Assembly (NCBI GenBank): GCA_000381585.1
Contig: KB906733.1
Location: 248,001-312,000 of the forward strand
Length of the DNA: 64,000 nt
Direction: 5' to 3'
From: Acidobacteriaceae bacterium KBS 83
Lineage (GTDB): Bacteria > Acidobacteriota > Terriglobia > Terriglobales > Acidobacteriaceae
A model generated the notes under the pieces. That model did not search any database and was not told where the DNA came from. It saw only the letters and a list, made by a program, of their open reading frames with translations. This document shows, one piece after another, positions 35,870-44,836 of this stretch. The position numbers were made by a program, and so were the translations under genes. The first letter of the stretch is position 1, and every line of letters begins with the position of its first letter.

Positions 35870-36014
35870 ATCGATCCTTACCCTGCAAAGCGAGTGAGGC
35901 CAGCCGTACTGCCTGCAGCCCGCGCCGTCCCTGGCTGTGATGGCGGGGCTGCGGAGCGCCCGGGCTCAAGGCCAGGAGATCATAACGCTCCGCAATGGTG
36001 ACAAACTCTGCGCG

Positions 36015-36644
36015 TCAAATCGGTGGCGGTCCCTCCAACTCCGACCATGGCCGTACGTACGCGATGCCCCGCTCGTAGCGCAGAACGACAACTTCGACAT
36101 CGCGCGAGATGGCGCCTCCGGCATCGCTGCGCGCCGCGGCCGCGCGACGCGCGCCACCCTGCGAGTAGGCGATTTCCCCGGTGCCACCCTCGCGGATGGG
36201 ACTCGAGACGCGTGCGAGCACGCCGGTCATCTCCGTTTCTTCGGCGGTGAGCACGCGCTCGCTGGGCAGCAGCACGCGAGCGAGAAACCAGAAGATAACC
36301 GCCGCGCCAAGCAGGCCGCTGATAACCGAGATGGCGAGGACACCCAGTCCGAACACACCGGTGAATCTGTGAAGCAGGTAGCCTGTGCCGCCAAACCAGC
36401 AGAGGAAGGCCATCAGCGTGAAGCCATTGAACGGCGAGATGCTGGCGTCGTGTCCACCGGCAGGTCCGGGCGCATGAGCATGCCCGGCATGGGAATGTCC
36501 GAGATGGAGATGCCCGCCATGCATGTGGCCAAAATGCAGGTGGCCGAAGCCACCGAAGAAGGTGAGCAGGCTCAACACGAGGCCGATGCCAAAGCAGACG
36601 AGATACCAGTTCTCCGCGCTGAGCAGAAATGTATGCATGGTCAT
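36015..36644 (-). CDS. NfeD-like flotillin partner with His-rich loop
   Basis: This 209-residue membrane protein has one helix at about 13-31 and helices at about 72-90 and 92-120. A C-terminal OB-fold-like NfeD domain follows (about 130-209, TGVLARVSSPIREGGTGEIA). The segment between helix 1 and 2 (about 35-65) contains 11 histidines in GH/LH/AH pairs, which is unusual for NfeD proteins and could bind metal. The ATG overlaps the stop of the XRE regulator (ATGA). Confidence 0.8.
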   Translation of the reverse strand: MTMHTFLLSAENWYLVCFGIGLVLSLLTFFGGFGHLHFGHMHGGHLHLGHSHAGHAHAPGPAGGHDASISPFNGFTLMAFLCWFGGTGYLLHRFTGVFGLGVLAISVISGLLGAAVIFWFLARVLLPSERVLTAEETEMTGVLARVSSPIREGGTGEIAYSQGGARRAAAARSDAGGAISRDVEVVVLRYERGIAYVRPWSELEGPPPI

Positions 36645-37231
36645 CTCCTCTCTTTCGTATTGCGAGCACCTCTGTTGCGATCGCCATTGCTTGCGGCATT
36701 CCGCTTCTCTGGGCCGGCTTTCGCGGTGGAGTTCTTACGCCGAGGAGCAAGCTCAGGCCGCAGCACTTCGAGCAATCGCTCGGCAAGTGATGGAGTTTCG
36801 AGTATCGCGGCAAGCAGCAGCAGGCAACGGCGCGTGTCCTCATGGTGGGCCGCGGCAAGCAGCGCACGGCGAAGTTCGGGATCGCGGCGAAAGCGCTCCG
36901 CGCCCGAAATCAGCCACAGATCAACCTTGTCTTCATTCGCGCGCGCATCGAGCGTCCGCGCCTCCGAGAGCAGCTCTGCGTGATAGCCCTCCGGGTCGTC
37001 GACCAAGTAGCCGGGATGCACCTTGAAGAAGCGTGCCAGCAGCAGCCGGGTGGTGTTGGTCAGGTGGGGGCGCGCGCCGCTCTCGATCTGCGAGAGGTAG
37101 GACTGGCTGACCGCCGTGTCCATCTCCTGGCGAATGGCGCGCACCAGTTCCTGCTGCGTCATAGCGCGATCGAGTCCGCGCAGAGATCCTTCGACTTCGC
37201 GGAGGTAGCGGATTTTCTCGCCAAGTCTCAT
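36641..37231 (-). CDS. XRE family transcriptional regulator
   Basis: This 196-residue protein has an N-terminal XRE helix-turn-helix (about 1-70, with SQSYLSQIESG and a FFKVHPGYLV helix). An alpha-helical C-terminal part (about 80-165) and a basic Lys/Arg/Asn tail (about 170-196) follow. The start at 37231 is nearly leaderless relative to the predicted promoter. It directly precedes nfeD-flotillin-pspA with an overlapping stop/start. A near-perfect palindrome lies over its own promoter, so it probably represses the operon and itself. Confidence 0.88.
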   Translation of the reverse strand: MRLGEKIRYLREVEGSLRGLDRAMTQQELVRAIRQEMDTAVSQSYLSQIESGARPHLTNTTRLLLARFFKVHPGYLVDDPEGYHAELLSEARTLDARANEDKVDLWLISGAERFRRDPELRRALLAAAHHEDTRRCLLLLAAILETPSLAERLLEVLRPELAPRRKNSTAKAGPEKRNAASNGDRNRGARNTKERR

Positions 37232-37275
37232 ATTGCAATCCGCGATAACAATATCGCGATTTGCAATAAGTGCAA
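37232..37275 (-). promoter_or_regulatory. Promoter with overlapping palindromic operator of the XRE module
   Basis: The palindrome has arms ATTGCAATCCGCGAT (37232-37246) and ATCGCGATTTGCAAT (37253-37267); 13 of 15 positions are complementary. Superimposed on the minus strand is a sigma-70-like promoter: -35 TTGCAC (37270-37275), a 16-base spacer, and -10 TATTGT (37248-37253). The predicted transcript starts only about ten bases before the XRE ATG, so a protein bound to the palindrome would block polymerase directly. Confidence 0.72.
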
Positions 37276-37344
37276 GCACTCTTTCGTAATCTGCTCTAAC
37301 TGGCTTATCAACTATGATTTACGTCGGTGAATTGCGGCCTTCTC

Positions 37345-39174
37345 TTAGCGCAGCGGCACGCCATCGAGCTTTGTTAGCCTGCCAACGGGATAAAGGCCGA
37401 GCTTCGGGTCAAGCCATGGCGAGTGGTCGTAGAAGAATTCAAGGCGTGCGCGCGGGCTTGCGGCGAATTTGGGATCGTTCTCGACGCGCTGCTCGAACTC
37501 CGTTTTGAGCTTTGGGTCCTTGGCCATCATCTCGCGCGCCAGTTTTTCCAGCACATATGCCTCGCCGTACTCGCGTTGCTCGAAGATCGGGTCGAAGGCG
37601 TTCCATGCCATGGCGGAATCCGGTGCCATCGGCTCGAGCCATGCCATCGCCACATGGGAGAGGCGCTGGTTCAGCTCGACCACAGCGGAGTTTGCCGGAA
37701 ATGTCATCGTCTCGGTGACGAGTGTGCATTTCGGCGGTTCACCTGGATGGCCTTTGCTGCCCTCGCCGGCGAACATCGGGTGGTGGCCCTCAAACGGTGG
37801 CTGCTGCCAGTTGCCGTCATGGCAACGGTAGGTTTCAACCGGCGCGGTCCACTCCGCTGTAGTGCGGCGAATGATAACTTGGTGCGCCGCGAGGACGTCG
37901 ATGACATGAGTCCATTGCACAGGAATGATGTACGCGGCCGGGGGCACAGCGGAGATGCTGACCTTCGCGCCGGTGTGCATGGGGAGCGTGACGTTCCACG
38001 GCTCGTGCGAGTATGCAACCCACACGGCGCCGGAGACAGAGCTCAGCTCGCGCGTGTATTTGTAACCGCGAAAGAGAAATGGTGTAGTCTCGCCGGACCA
38101 CGTCAGCGCAAGTGGATAGCCGACATTGCCCAGCGGGTGCGCTCCGAGCCCTTCCGCTTCGCGATCGGCCGCGGCATTCAGCGCGATCAGCTTATCCGCA
38201 TCGCGGTTCACCACATTGAGCAGCGCGCGCAGCAGTTCGTAATTGCCGGTGACGCGTGTCTTGTAATCCTTGAGCATGTGCATCTCGACCAGCATGCTGG
38301 GCCGGTTTTCCAGGTTCATATAGCCGGTCGAAAAGCGGGGGACAAAGGCATCGAAGTCGAGGCCCTTCGAGGGATCAGATTCGTCGACGAGCGAGATGTA
38401 GGTGGGCGATGCGAGATGGCCGGTTGCGTCGACCTGGTGCTCGAGATCGGGGATCACGCTCGAGTCAAGCCACTGGCCGGTGTCCGCATTGAGATTGGGG
38501 AAGTACTCGATGGTGAAGGTGACGTCGTACTGGAAGTCGGCGCCATCGGTGACGTGGTCGTCGACGAAGAAGTCCGGCAGCCAGTGATGAAACATTGCCA
38601 TGAAGGCGCGCGTCTCCGGCGCATCGGCCTTCATGTAATCGCGATTGAGATTGATATTTCGAGCGTTGCCACGCCAGCCCATCTGCTCGGGGCCGTTCTG
38701 ATTGATGCGGTTGTAGGGGGAGCGCCGTTCGTGGCCGTCGGCGTTGTACATGGGGATGAAGACGAAGACGGCGCGATCGAGCAGCGCCTCATCTTTGCCG
38801 GTAATCACCATGTCTCGCAGCAGTGCGAGGCAGCTATCCTTGCCATCCATCTCGCCGGCGTGGATGGCATTTTGCACCAGCAGGATGGGGCGCTTGGCTG
38901 CGTGGAGCTTGTCTGGATCGAAGACGCCGTCCTTCGACGCGATGACGATGTCGAGCTCGCGACCTTCTCCGGTTTTGCCGAAGGGCTCGATACGTACCTG
39001 TTTCGGCTTTGCAGCGGCGATCCGCCGCAGATAGGCCATGGTCGTTGCGTAGTCGGGCGTGGTGCGATAGTTGGACTGCTCCGCGGGAGTTGCCCAATCG
39101 TTCGACTGCGATGTGTTCTGAGCGAAGAGGCCGGGAATCAGCAGAAAGAGAACAGCCAGGAGCGGCGCGCGCAT
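37345..39174 (-). CDS. M14 family zinc carboxypeptidase
   Basis: This 609-residue secreted peptidase has a signal peptide (MRAPLLAVLFLLIPGLFAQ). The zinc site begins with HAGEMDGK (His, Glu), and the third ligand region is near DDHVTDGADFQYD. Arg/Asn substrate residues lie in RNINLNRDY. The long C-terminal part has beta-sandwich character. M14 enzymes remove C-terminal residues or hydrolyse cell-wall peptides; the substrate is unknown. Several kb of secreted hydrolases cluster around it. Confidence 0.88.
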   Translation of the reverse strand: MRAPLLAVLFLLIPGLFAQNTSQSNDWATPAEQSNYRTTPDYATTMAYLRRIAAAKPKQVRIEPFGKTGEGRELDIVIASKDGVFDPDKLHAAKRPILLVQNAIHAGEMDGKDSCLALLRDMVITGKDEALLDRAVFVFIPMYNADGHERRSPYNRINQNGPEQMGWRGNARNINLNRDYMKADAPETRAFMAMFHHWLPDFFVDDHVTDGADFQYDVTFTIEYFPNLNADTGQWLDSSVIPDLEHQVDATGHLASPTYISLVDESDPSKGLDFDAFVPRFSTGYMNLENRPSMLVEMHMLKDYKTRVTGNYELLRALLNVVNRDADKLIALNAAADREAEGLGAHPLGNVGYPLALTWSGETTPFLFRGYKYTRELSSVSGAVWVAYSHEPWNVTLPMHTGAKVSISAVPPAAYIIPVQWTHVIDVLAAHQVIIRRTTAEWTAPVETYRCHDGNWQQPPFEGHHPMFAGEGSKGHPGEPPKCTLVTETMTFPANSAVVELNQRLSHVAMAWLEPMAPDSAMAWNAFDPIFEQREYGEAYVLEKLAREMMAKDPKLKTEFEQRVENDPKFAASPRARLEFFYDHSPWLDPKLGLYPVGRLTKLDGVPLR

Positions 39175-39286
39175 GGCTTAGAGTAGCAAGGCGGCAAATC
39201 GCGAGGCGGCGATCCTGATGGTCGCCTCTTTATCGCGAGCTCCACCTATACTGAAGCCCCGATTCTCTTCCAACAGGTATGCCTGA

Positions 39287-40987
39287 ATGCTGAAGCAGCT
39301 TAGCCTTTGCTCGATCGCGGCTCTCTGTCCCGTCATTGTTCATGCCCAGATGTACGCCACCCTCGCGCTTGTGCACGGGCACGTGTGGACTGAAAATCCG
39401 GCGCAACCGGAGACCGCAGCCGTTGCCATTGCCGGCAATCGCATCGTTCTGGCAGGCACATCGGCGGAGGTGCTCCGCCTCGCCGGCCCATCGACGCGCG
39501 TCATCGATCTGCAAGGGCGCCGAGTCGTTCCCGGCTTCAATGATGCGCATGTTCATTTTGTTCCCGGCGGCCAGGGACTTGCCGGCGTGCAGCTTCGCAA
39601 TGCCGCATCGCAGGCGGAGTTTCGTAATCGCATGGCGAGCTTTGCCAAGTCGCAACCCGATGGAGCGTGGATCGTCATGGGTGAGTGGGACCACGAACGG
39701 TGGACACCCGCTGTGCTTCCCACCCATCAATTGATTGACGACGTCACGACTCGCAATCCTGTTTTTGTCGAGCGGCTGGACGGCCACATGGGACTCGCCA
39801 ATGCGCTGGCCATGAAGCTAGCGGGTGTTGATCGCACTACGCCGGACATTCCCGGAGGTGTAATCGTTCGCGACGCCAGCGGAAACCCTACGGGAATCTT
39901 CAAGGACGCAGCCATGACGCTCATCAATCGCGTCATTCCGCCGCTCTCGCTTCAGGAAACGGAGACCGCCATCCTCGCGGCTGAGCGCGAAGCTGCACGC
40001 AACGGCGTCACCAGCGTGCAGGAAATGGCTAACGATACGCATGACACTGGCGGCCCTGACCGCCTTCGCGCCATGCAGGCACTCGAACGGGAGGGTCGAC
40101 TCACCGTCCGCATCTCGGAGAACCTGCGGCTTCGCGATTGGAAGTACCTCGCCGACAGCGGCGTGCAGGCGGGCTTCAATGATGGCGTCATCCAGATCGG
40201 CGGCCTCAAGAGCTTTGCCGATGGCGGCCTTGGCGCATCCACTGCGTGGCTGTTTGCGCCGTATGACGATGCGCCCAGCACCAGGGGTCTGGCCAGCGAC
40301 GAACTGCAAAATCCGGATCAGATGTATGCGGAGATCAAAGGCGCGGACCAGGCCGGTCTGCAGATCGCCATTCATGCCATCGGCGACCGTGCCAATCGCG
40401 CAATTCTAGACTTCTACCAGCGCGTCGAAAAGGAGGATGGCCCGCGCGACCGCCGCCTGCGCATCGAGCACGCGCAGCACCTCACAGCCCCCGATATTCC
40501 AAGATTCGCTCAACTCCAAGTGATTGCGTCCATGCAGCCATATCACGCTATCGACGACGGCCGCTGGGCGCAGAAACGCCTGGGTGCCGAGCGAATCCAC
40601 TTCGCGTATGACTTTCGCTCTCTGCTCGATTCCGGGGCGATCCTGGCGTTTGGCTCCGACTGGCCGGTTGCGCCGATGGAGCCCTTGATGGGCATGTATG
40701 CCGCCGTCACTCGCAGAACTCTGGACAATCGTAATCCGGATGGCTGGATCCCGGAGCAGAAGATCACCGTGGCGCAGGCGGTTCATGCCTATACCGTGGG
40801 CTCGGCCTATGCTCAGTTCGACGAAAAGATTAAAGGCTCATTGGAGCCGGGCAAACTTGCTGATCTGGTGGTGCTCTCGCGAGATATCTTTCATATCGAT
40901 CCGGTTCAAATCGAGGACACGCATGTGGATCTGACGATCTTTGACGGTCGCATCATCTATGACGCGTCTGCTCCGCACCATCAATAA
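39287..40987 (+). CDS. Amidohydrolase family protein (YtcJ-like)
   Basis: This 566-residue protein has a signal peptide ([21 protein letters not shown]) and a metal-dependent hydrolase TIM barrel. The DAHVHF motif supplies the first histidines, HAIGDRA a later ligand, and GSDWP the final Asp. It is close to the YtcJ/amidohydrolase 3 family, which lacks a defined physiological substrate. The signal peptide suggests periplasmic action. Confidence 0.85.
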   Translation: MLKQLSLCSIAALCPVIVHAQMYATLALVHGHVWTENPAQPETAAVAIAGNRIVLAGTSAEVLRLAGPSTRVIDLQGRRVVPGFNDAHVHFVPGGQGLAGVQLRNAASQAEFRNRMASFAKSQPDGAWIVMGEWDHERWTPAVLPTHQLIDDVTTRNPVFVERLDGHMGLANALAMKLAGVDRTTPDIPGGVIVRDASGNPTGIFKDAAMTLINRVIPPLSLQETETAILAAEREAARNGVTSVQEMANDTHDTGGPDRLRAMQALEREGRLTVRISENLRLRDWKYLADSGVQAGFNDGVIQIGGLKSFADGGLGASTAWLFAPYDDAPSTRGLASDELQNPDQMYAEIKGADQAGLQIAIHAIGDRANRAILDFYQRVEKEDGPRDRRLRIEHAQHLTAPDIPRFAQLQVIASMQPYHAIDDGRWAQKRLGAERIHFAYDFRSLLDSGAILAFGSDWPVAPMEPLMGMYAAVTRRTLDNRNPDGWIPEQKITVAQAVHAYTVGSAYAQFDEKIKGSLEPGKLADLVVLSRDIFHIDPVQIEDTHVDLTIFDGRIIYDASAPHHQ

Positions 40988-41021
40988 ACGCCGATCAACG
41001 ACGGTGTGATGCGCGGAGTCT

Positions 41022-41399
41022 CTAAAGCGAGGCCGCTCTCGTCTTCTTGAGAATGAGCGCAGCCAGCAGGGCAGATACCGCGAACCAGCTGGCGAAAAGC
41101 GCTTTCGTGCCAGGCGGCGCTGCAATGAAGGCAAATGCCATGCGTATGGCCAGCAGGACCAGCGAGAGATGGAGCATCGCCAGCTTCTGGCGCGAGGCGC
41201 AGAAGAGAAGAGCGCAGATGCCGACTGTCCCTGCGACTCCCATCCACGAAATGCTGCTCATTTCGACGTCGCAGAAAGACATGCCGACGACGAAGGAGAG
41301 CATAAAGGTAACTCCGAAAGCCTCATCCAGGCGGCGAACAGACGCCGAGCCCGTGCGGCTCTTTGGAGGTGCGGGAAGAAAGGTCGAGAGATGTCCCAT
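41022..41399 (-). CDS. Hypothetical membrane protein
   Basis: This 125-residue protein has four likely helices (about 29-46, 52-68, 74-92 and 100-117) after a short soluble N terminus. I do not recognise the family. It lies between the amidohydrolase gene (convergent) and ispF. Confidence 0.5.
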   Translation of the reverse strand: MGHLSTFLPAPPKSRTGSASVRRLDEAFGVTFMLSFVVGMSFCDVEMSSISWMGVAGTVGICALLFCASRQKLAMLHLSLVLLAIRMAFAFIAAPPGTKALFASWFAVSALLAALILKKTRAASL

Positions 41400-41504
41400 G
41401 CCGATACCATTTGGTCACGGTTACATTTATGACACCATCCCCCGGCCGGGTAGCGTGATCACCAGATCGAGTGACACGTCGAGTCAAACAAGGGCTTCGC
41501 AGTA

Positions 41505-42128
41505 TCAGGTGATGTCTTCCGTATCAAAGACCTTGACCTTCACCGTCTGCCGCTGCGGCAACGTGCCATGCACCTCGGCGAGCAGGTTACGCACCACGTC
41601 TTCGAGATGACGCTGATTCTCGATGACCGCGCTCATCGACTTCATCTCTTCAGGGTCTTCCACCTTTTCGAGCAGAACGGTGGCGTGCGCCTGTGCCACA
41701 TGATCGAGTCCAAGGCCCTCGGGAGTCTTGGCCTTGATGGAGATGGCCTTGGTGTCCATGTTGAGCAGATCGGCCAGCCGTTCGCGGATCTCGCCGGCGA
41801 TAGGCGTGATTTTTGGCTTGGCGAGCACCAGCGTGGCGTCGAGGTTCACGATGCGGTAACCGGCGTGTTGGATCTCTTCAAGCGCGAGATTGAGGAAGAT
41901 GGTCGAGTCAGCGTTCTTCCATCGTGCATCCCCGGGCGGGAAAAAGGTGCCGATATCGCCCGCGGCCACTGCGCCGAGCAGGGCGTCTGTGAGCGCGTGG
42001 AGCAATACGTCGCCATCGCTGTGGCCCGCCAGGCCTTCCGGATGATCGATGGCAATGCCGCCGATGCGCAAGGGAACGCCTGCCTGGAAGGCGTGTGAGT
42101 CCCAGCCATGCCCAATGCGAAGATTCAT
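41505..42128 (-). CDS. ispF: 2-C-methyl-D-erythritol 2,4-cyclodiphosphate synthase
   Basis: This 207-residue protein is an MEP-pathway enzyme, converting CDP-ME-2-phosphate to cyclic MEcPP. Zinc-binding DSH appears in GHGWDSHAF, HSDGD follows, and the KAKTPEGLG segment is present. The family is about 155-160 residues; this one has an extra tail of about 45 residues (SAVIENQRHLEDVVRNLL onwards). The start at 42128 was chosen from the conserved N terminus. It lies 46 bases downstream of ispD on the same strand, as is common. Confidence 0.9.
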   Translation of the reverse strand: MNLRIGHGWDSHAFQAGVPLRIGGIAIDHPEGLAGHSDGDVLLHALTDALLGAVAAGDIGTFFPPGDARWKNADSTIFLNLALEEIQHAGYRIVNLDATLVLAKPKITPIAGEIRERLADLLNMDTKAISIKAKTPEGLGLDHVAQAHATVLLEKVEDPEEMKSMSAVIENQRHLEDVVRNLLAEVHGTLPQRQTVKVKVFDTEDIT

Positions 42129-42174
42129 GAAAGCCCTCTCTTTCGCGCGGCTACGCCGCGGTCCTTGGCCTGCT

Positions 42175-42894
42175 CTACGCCGTCTGGCGGCGGGCGAGGT
42201 AGAACTCGGCGAGCTCGAGGTCACCGGGTTGCGTGATCTTAAGATTCGCCGGCGATCCCGGCACGACCGCGACCTCGCAGCCGGCGCGCTCCACCAGGCT
42301 GGCCTCATCGGTGCCGGCGAAGCCGTCGGCTTCGGCTTCGGCGAAGGCCCGCTTCAGAATCGACCAGCGGAATCCCTGTGGCGTCTGCGCCTGCACGATG
42401 TACTCGCGTGGGATGGTCGTGCGGATGATGGCTCCATGCGCGGTACGTTCCACCTGCTTGATGGTGTCGATGGCGGGCAGCCCGACGATGGCCGCGCCAA
42501 ACTCGGTGACCGCTTCGATAGTCCGTGCAATGGTGCTCGAGTCAATCAGCGGCCGGACCGCGTCATGCACCAGCACGATGTCATCGTCCTCCGCCTGAAC
42601 GGCCGCAAGCGCGCGTCCCACCGATTCCTGACGGCTATCGCCGCCTTCGACCACGGTGACGCGACCGGCGAGTTGATGCTCGGCGACGATAGCCCGGACC
42701 CGTTCGATCTCTGTAGCGCGGACCGCCACCACGATGGCGCTCACTTGGGGAACAGCCGCGAAGGCGCGCAAGCTGTGGACCAGGATGGGGAGCCCGGCGA
42801 GTGACTGGAACTGCTTGGCGGCATTGGCTGTGATCTGTCCCGGCGCCATGCGGGTGCCCAGCCCGGCGGCCGGGAGAATAACGAATACGCGCAT
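42175..42894 (-). CDS. ispD: 2-C-methyl-D-erythritol 4-phosphate cytidylyltransferase
   Basis: This 239-residue nucleotidyltransferase makes CDP-ME in the MEP isoprenoid pathway. The N-terminal signature LPAAGLGTRM is followed by KQF, the HDAVRPL loop and QAQTPQGFR, with a final dimer-interface region. Length is normal. It is followed by ispF. Confidence 0.93.
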   Translation of the reverse strand: MRVFVILPAAGLGTRMAPGQITANAAKQFQSLAGLPILVHSLRAFAAVPQVSAIVVAVRATEIERVRAIVAEHQLAGRVTVVEGGDSRQESVGRALAAVQAEDDDIVLVHDAVRPLIDSSTIARTIEAVTEFGAAIVGLPAIDTIKQVERTAHGAIIRTTIPREYIVQAQTPQGFRWSILKRAFAEAEADGFAGTDEASLVERAGCEVAVVPGSPANLKITQPGDLELAEFYLARRQTA

Positions 42895-43053
42895 AAGAAA
42901 TTGAGTATACCGAGGTAAGAGGGGCTATCGCTTGCAAGCTCATCGCGGCCCCCGCAGGCGACGTCACTTGCGGCGCACCTCGTGTACGGGCGCCACAGCA
43001 GACTCGGTGAGAGACCTGGTGCGGCGGGCGATTCGCGCCGCTGCAATCGCAGA

Positions 43054-43087
43054 ACGGCAGCAGGAAGGCCGATGCTCCTGCTGCCGT
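43054..43087 (-). terminator. Hairpin downstream of the doxX gene
   Basis: 12-base arms ACGGCAGCAGGA (43054-43065) and TCCTGCTGCCGT (43076-43087) with a 10-base loop lie 5 bases after the stop of the DoxX gene on the minus strand. A T-run is absent. It probably ends or stabilises the azoR-doxX transcript. Confidence 0.5.
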
Positions 43088-43091
43088 TTCT

Positions 43092-43466
43092 TCAGCCCTT
43101 GGCGTTCAAAATTCCGGCGAAGGAACTGCGATGCCCTGCGAAGATGATGAACCACAGCACAGTGCAGACGAGCCCCGGCAGAATGCCCGGCGCCATCGTA
43201 AGGTGGAAGGTCAGGATGTTGACCAAGATCGGCGCAAGGATGACCAGAGCCAGCGGAATAAAGCGTCCACTCAGCAGCAGGAGGCCGCCAATGAGCTGGA
43301 ACCCAAAGGGAACCACATAGAAATGCGAGGTATACAAAGCACCGATGAACTGTCCGGCCAGACCGGTGGGCATGGGCGCATGCAGGAAGTTGAAAAAGGC
43401 GTTGAGGCCAAAGAACACAAATATGAGGCCCAGCAGGATGCGTGCGATAAGAACAGCGATCTTCAT
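43092..43466 (-). CDS. DoxX family membrane protein
   Basis: This 124-residue protein has four membrane helices (about 3-20, 42-64, 68-88 and 95-112) and the LLGLIFVFFGLNAFF signature region. DoxX proteins are linked to thiol/quinone redox and stress. It lies 9 bases after azoR on the same strand, under the divergent TetR regulator, suggesting a role in quinone or electrophile stress. Confidence 0.82.
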   Translation of the reverse strand: MKIAVLIARILLGLIFVFFGLNAFFNFLHAPMPTGLAGQFIGALYTSHFYVVPFGFQLIGGLLLLSGRFIPLALVILAPILVNILTFHLTMAPGILPGLVCTVLWFIIFAGHRSSFAGILNAKG

Positions 43467-43475
43467 AGGTCTCCT

Positions 43476-44105
43476 TTAAATCGCGCTTACGGCGGCGTCG
43501 GTGCGAATCTGCTGAAGAGCAGGCTGCAACAGCGTAACGCGATCAACAGCTCCTGACATCAGCTTTGACACGCCTGCCACATTGACCGTGCGGACGTCTG
43601 TGATTCCGATGAAGCCCAGGATTGTTCTCAGGTAAGGCTCCACGAAGTTCAGGGACGCGGCCGGACCATCCGAATACACACCTCCGCTCGCAACGAGGAG
43701 CGTTGCCTTCTTGTTCTGAAGCAGCCCCTTCGGCCCCTCTGCGCCGTAGGAAAAAGCGCGGCCGACCCGAACGACCTGATCGATCCACAGTTTGAGCGAC
43801 GAGGGAATCGAGAAGTTATGCATGGGAACCCCGATCACGATCTCATCGGCGGCCTCGAGCTCCTGGATCAAAGCTTCGGACGGCGCAAGCAGTACTCTCT
43901 GGTCAGGAGTGTGCTGGTCTGATGGCGTATAAACAGCGCCGATCCAGGCCTGATCGATGGGAGCGGGAGTTTTATGGGCGAGGTCGCGGTAGATCACGGA
44001 ACCATCAGGGTGGGAAGCCTTCCAGTTGGAGACGAATTCGCGTCCAAGTTCACGGCTGACGGATGTTTCGAGCGGACTAGCATCGAGTTGGAGTAGTGTC
44101 GGCAT
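43476..44105 (-). CDS. azoR: FMN-dependent NADH-azoreductase
   Basis: This 209-residue flavodoxin-fold protein has the AzoR signature VPMHNFSIPSSLKLWIDQV and a GVYSDG segment. It reduces quinones and azo compounds with NADH using FMN. The start at 44105 has CAGGAG ten bases upstream. It is cotranscribed with doxX and divergent from the TetR gene, which is the usual arrangement for quinone-responsive regulation. Confidence 0.9.
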   Translation of the reverse strand: MPTLLQLDASPLETSVSRELGREFVSNWKASHPDGSVIYRDLAHKTPAPIDQAWIGAVYTPSDQHTPDQRVLLAPSEALIQELEAADEIVIGVPMHNFSIPSSLKLWIDQVVRVGRAFSYGAEGPKGLLQNKKATLLVASGGVYSDGPAASLNFVEPYLRTILGFIGITDVRTVNVAGVSKLMSGAVDRVTLLQPALQQIRTDAAVSAI

Positions 44106-44147
44106 AGATTTGCATCTCCTGGACGACAAATGCAGTCAAAGCAGCAT

Positions 44148-44171
44148 GTGTCGTTCGTATGTAGACGACAC
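44148..44171. promoter_or_regulatory. Candidate TetR operator between azoR and tetR
   Basis: Perfect inverted arms GTGTCGT (44148-44154) and ACGACAC (44165-44171) are separated by ten bases, in the 110-base divergent intergenic region. Position and size suit a TetR dimer site controlling azoR-doxX and the regulator itself. A half site ACGACA occurs nearer azoR at 44123-44128. Confidence 0.6.
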
Positions 44172-44215
44172 TCGTTGTTCAGGCGATTCAGACTTTTTCT
44201 GAGGTTGGGTCAGGT

Positions 44216-44830
44216 ATGCCGATTTCCGATTGTGACGTCCGCGATCCGCGGATTCGCCGGACGCGCCAGCTCTTGCAAGGCGCTCTGACGCAACTTCTTG
44301 GAACGAAGTCATTTGACGATATCTCCGTGCAAGACATCACAGACGCTGCCACGGTGAATCGGGCCACCTTCTACGACCATTACACTGACAAGTTCGCCCT
44401 CCTTGAGGCGATGATCGCCGGCGGCTTCCACAAAATGCTTGATGAACGGTCGGTTCGCTATGACGGTACCTGCCCGTCGGCAGCCGGGGTCATTGTCCTG
44501 GCGGCCTGCGACTATCTAACGAATCTTCGCACTGCGAGCGGTTGCCAGGAGCGCCGCAGCAACGTGGAGGCCCTGGAGGACGGGGCGATGATTGCCGCCA
44601 TCCGGAGGGTGTTGGCCGACGGCATGGCGAAGAACACCACAATTCCGGAAGAGCGGCGGATGATGCAGTCTGCCGCGGTAAGCTGGGCGATCTACGGCGC
44701 TATAAAGGAATGGCTGAAGATGCAGGACCGTCCTCCGGCTGAGGCAATCGTGCCCGAGATTGTCGCCCTGGTCACGCCGCTGCTCGGCAGCGCCAGAGAA
44801 GAACATCACAGCGTGACCGCATCCAGGTGA
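44216..44830 (+). CDS. TetR/AcrR family transcriptional regulator
   Basis: This 204-residue protein has an N-terminal TetR helix-turn-helix (about 15-62, with ISVQDITDAATVNRATFYDHYTDK) and a helical ligand-binding C-terminal domain. It is divergent from azoR-doxX, which it presumably represses. A 24-base palindrome sits in the intergenic region. The inducer is not visible from sequence. Confidence 0.88.
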   Translation: MPISDCDVRDPRIRRTRQLLQGALTQLLGTKSFDDISVQDITDAATVNRATFYDHYTDKFALLEAMIAGGFHKMLDERSVRYDGTCPSAAGVIVLAACDYLTNLRTASGCQERRSNVEALEDGAMIAAIRRVLADGMAKNTTIPEERRMMQSAAVSWAIYGAIKEWLKMQDRPPAEAIVPEIVALVTPLLGSAREEHHSVTASR

Positions 44831-44836
44831 GGTCAG

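Noticed and set aside
37423-39186. Long plus-strand open frame of 587 codons
   Set aside because: It is the antisense shadow of the M14 peptidase, which has a signal peptide and zinc motif; the antisense frame has no such support.
39200-39240. GAGGCG/CGCCTC pair before the amidohydrolase
   Set aside because: Six-base stem with a 14-base loop; too weak to call a terminator.
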